Positions 49,823 through 50,785 of a stretch of DNA of 50,785 nt are shown in pieces. The DNA lies in the NCBI GenBank assembly GCA_001970955.1, contig MPUH01000489.1, positions 1 through 50,785 on the forward strand, written 5' to 3'. The notes beneath the pieces are model-generated. The model did not search any database and was not told the origin of the DNA. It was given only the letters and a program-made list of their open reading frames with translations. Positions within the stretch are counted from its first letter, which is position 1, and every line of letters begins with the position of its first letter. The translations under genes were made by a program, and so were the position numbers. Source of the stretch: Stentor coeruleus. Lineage: Eukaryota; Ciliophora; Heterotrichea; Heterotrichida; Stentoridae.

Positions 49823-50785
49823 AATTACTTTAATAAATACTTACAGTAACTAAATTATAATTATGATCACTCTAATTAAACTTTATTGAATAATTGTCGA
49901 AAAATTGTCATGAGTTTCGAAAGANCTTTATTGAATAATTGTCGAAAAATTGTCATGAGTTTCGAAAGAAAAATAGTCTGAATGCAATCTAATAAAACTT
50001 AAATGTAAATAACTCAAATGTTTCGAAAATTTATGAAATAATCATCTTATAAAAAGTCCAAGGAACATAAATTTTTATTTGACTTTGTTATTTTTATTGG
50101 CAGAGTTATTGTTTAATATAAGATAGATTTCCTATGTTTATAATATTTTTTTCACTACAGAGAGACAATCATTAAAAAAATCAAATTTTACCTCACAAAG
50201 ATAAACTGCACTTTAAAGAAAATTTCTAAGTCCCAGGGTATTTCAGTAAGAATATTATTTTATGTAAATTATATAAAGTTCTTAGATTTTTAAATACTTT
50301 TTTCATAGTAAAAACACTATCAACATTTGGAAATTTAAGGCTTAACAATCATGAAGAGTTTGTAAGCAATATTTTAAACTTCAAATAAAAAGTGAAGTAA
50401 AAATGATATAAAAGCATTTGATTTGAAAATAAAGTATCAATAGCGAGTAGTAAGAGGATTGTAAAAATAATACTTTTATCCATATTATTATTGGGCCTAT
50501 AGGTATATTTCATAAATTAATTCTTGATTATTTTTGGATATCAAACTAAATTACTTATATAATATGATTTTATATTGTGACTTATAAAAATATAAGACTT
50601 ACAAATTACTATATCAAACCCAAAAAAAATATTCATATATATTTTTGACTTTAGAATTTTATTAACTACGATAATCTTGAATAAATTAGTTTATAATTTA
50701 TTAATAAAATACTATCATAATGTTTAAATAAGAAAAATACATATTGTTATTCTATACAAAAGTTTGCTTAGCATAGTCTACTTTT
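49823..50785. other. AT-rich right end with an assembly duplication
   Basis: No gene, remnant or third copy of the MGC family is seen. It contains the 44-bp duplication around N 49925. Confidence 0.5.
49881..49969. repeat. 44-bp direct repeat around a single N (assembly join)
   Basis: 49881-49924 and 49926-49969 are identical, separated by N at 49925. Confidence 0.88.

Noticed and set aside
12750..49969. The six N-flanking direct repeats as biological repeats or mobile-element target sites
   Set aside because: Each sits exactly around an N, and collapsing them repairs two genes, so they are assembly joins.
1..50785. A reassigned genetic code (TAA/TAG as Gln, TGA as Trp), suggested by intergenic frames that look continuous if stops are read as sense
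   Set aside because: All long conserved genes use CAA/CAG and TGG and end at single stops of all three kinds. Relic frames with such stops are explained by decay of CAA and TGG codons.
1..50785. tRNA, rRNA, CRISPR or transposase genes
   Set aside because: No T-loop-like GGTTCRA context with a matching acceptor stem, no spaced repeat array and no transposase motif was seen by eye on either strand.

Overview
The window looks like macronuclear DNA of a heterotrich ciliate close to Stentor. The evidence is: AT-rich sequence; a standard code in which TAA, TAG and TGA all end genes and none occurs inside the long conserved frames; dense genes on both strands; and at least nine introns that are all exactly 15 nt, GT...AG, with A at intron position 10. 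Gene content is ciliate-like: tubulin tyrosine ligase-like enzyme, SAXO-type axonemal protein, EF-hand and coiled-coil proteins, several kinases. The species assignment is inference.

Layout. 1-5 kb: a decayed frame at the left edge, a small basic protein, a THH1/TOM1/TOM3-GPR137-like seven-helix protein, an STK32-like kinase, ankyrin-repeat debris and a small MGICC protein. 5-11 kb: DENR, a SAXO-like protein, then on the minus strand a Rab32-like GTPase, a UBTD-like protein and an allantoinase-like pseudoenzyme. 11.7-18 kb: a CCDC34-like protein, a TTLL enzyme and an ankyrin/PH/AGC kinase. 18.7-24.3 kb: tandem coiled-coil paralogues, another coiled-coil protein, an EF-hand protein and a basic protein. 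25-29.7 kb: RPS24, a basic protein, a 44-codon frame, an acylated EF-hand-like protein and a cyclin. 29.7-33.2 kb: gene-poor and AT-rich, with only a C2H2 zinc-finger gene. 33.2-47.4 kb: a CLEC16A/Ema homologue divergent from an intronless HUWE1/TOM1-type HECT ligase, then HSP10, a spinster-like transporter and an inositol polyphosphate kinase, the last with a decayed partial copy upstream. 48.6-49.8 kb: two tandem paralogous small MGC proteins.

Several genes only become whole when 15-nt introns are removed (the seven-helix, CCDC34-like, EF-hand, CLEC16A and transporter genes) or when an assembly artefact is allowed for. There are six single-N joins, each flanked by the same 33-151 bp on both sides. 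Two fall inside genes, and collapsing them restores clean frames.

The strongest unexplained signal is compositional. On the coding strand of most genes the 5' flank is nearly free of G and the 3' flank nearly free of C. The rule holds on both strands and marks gene orientation. A second signal is six genes starting MG-x(0-2)-C (predicted N-myristoylation plus palmitoylation) in one window. No mobile element, CRISPR array, tRNA or rRNA was found.
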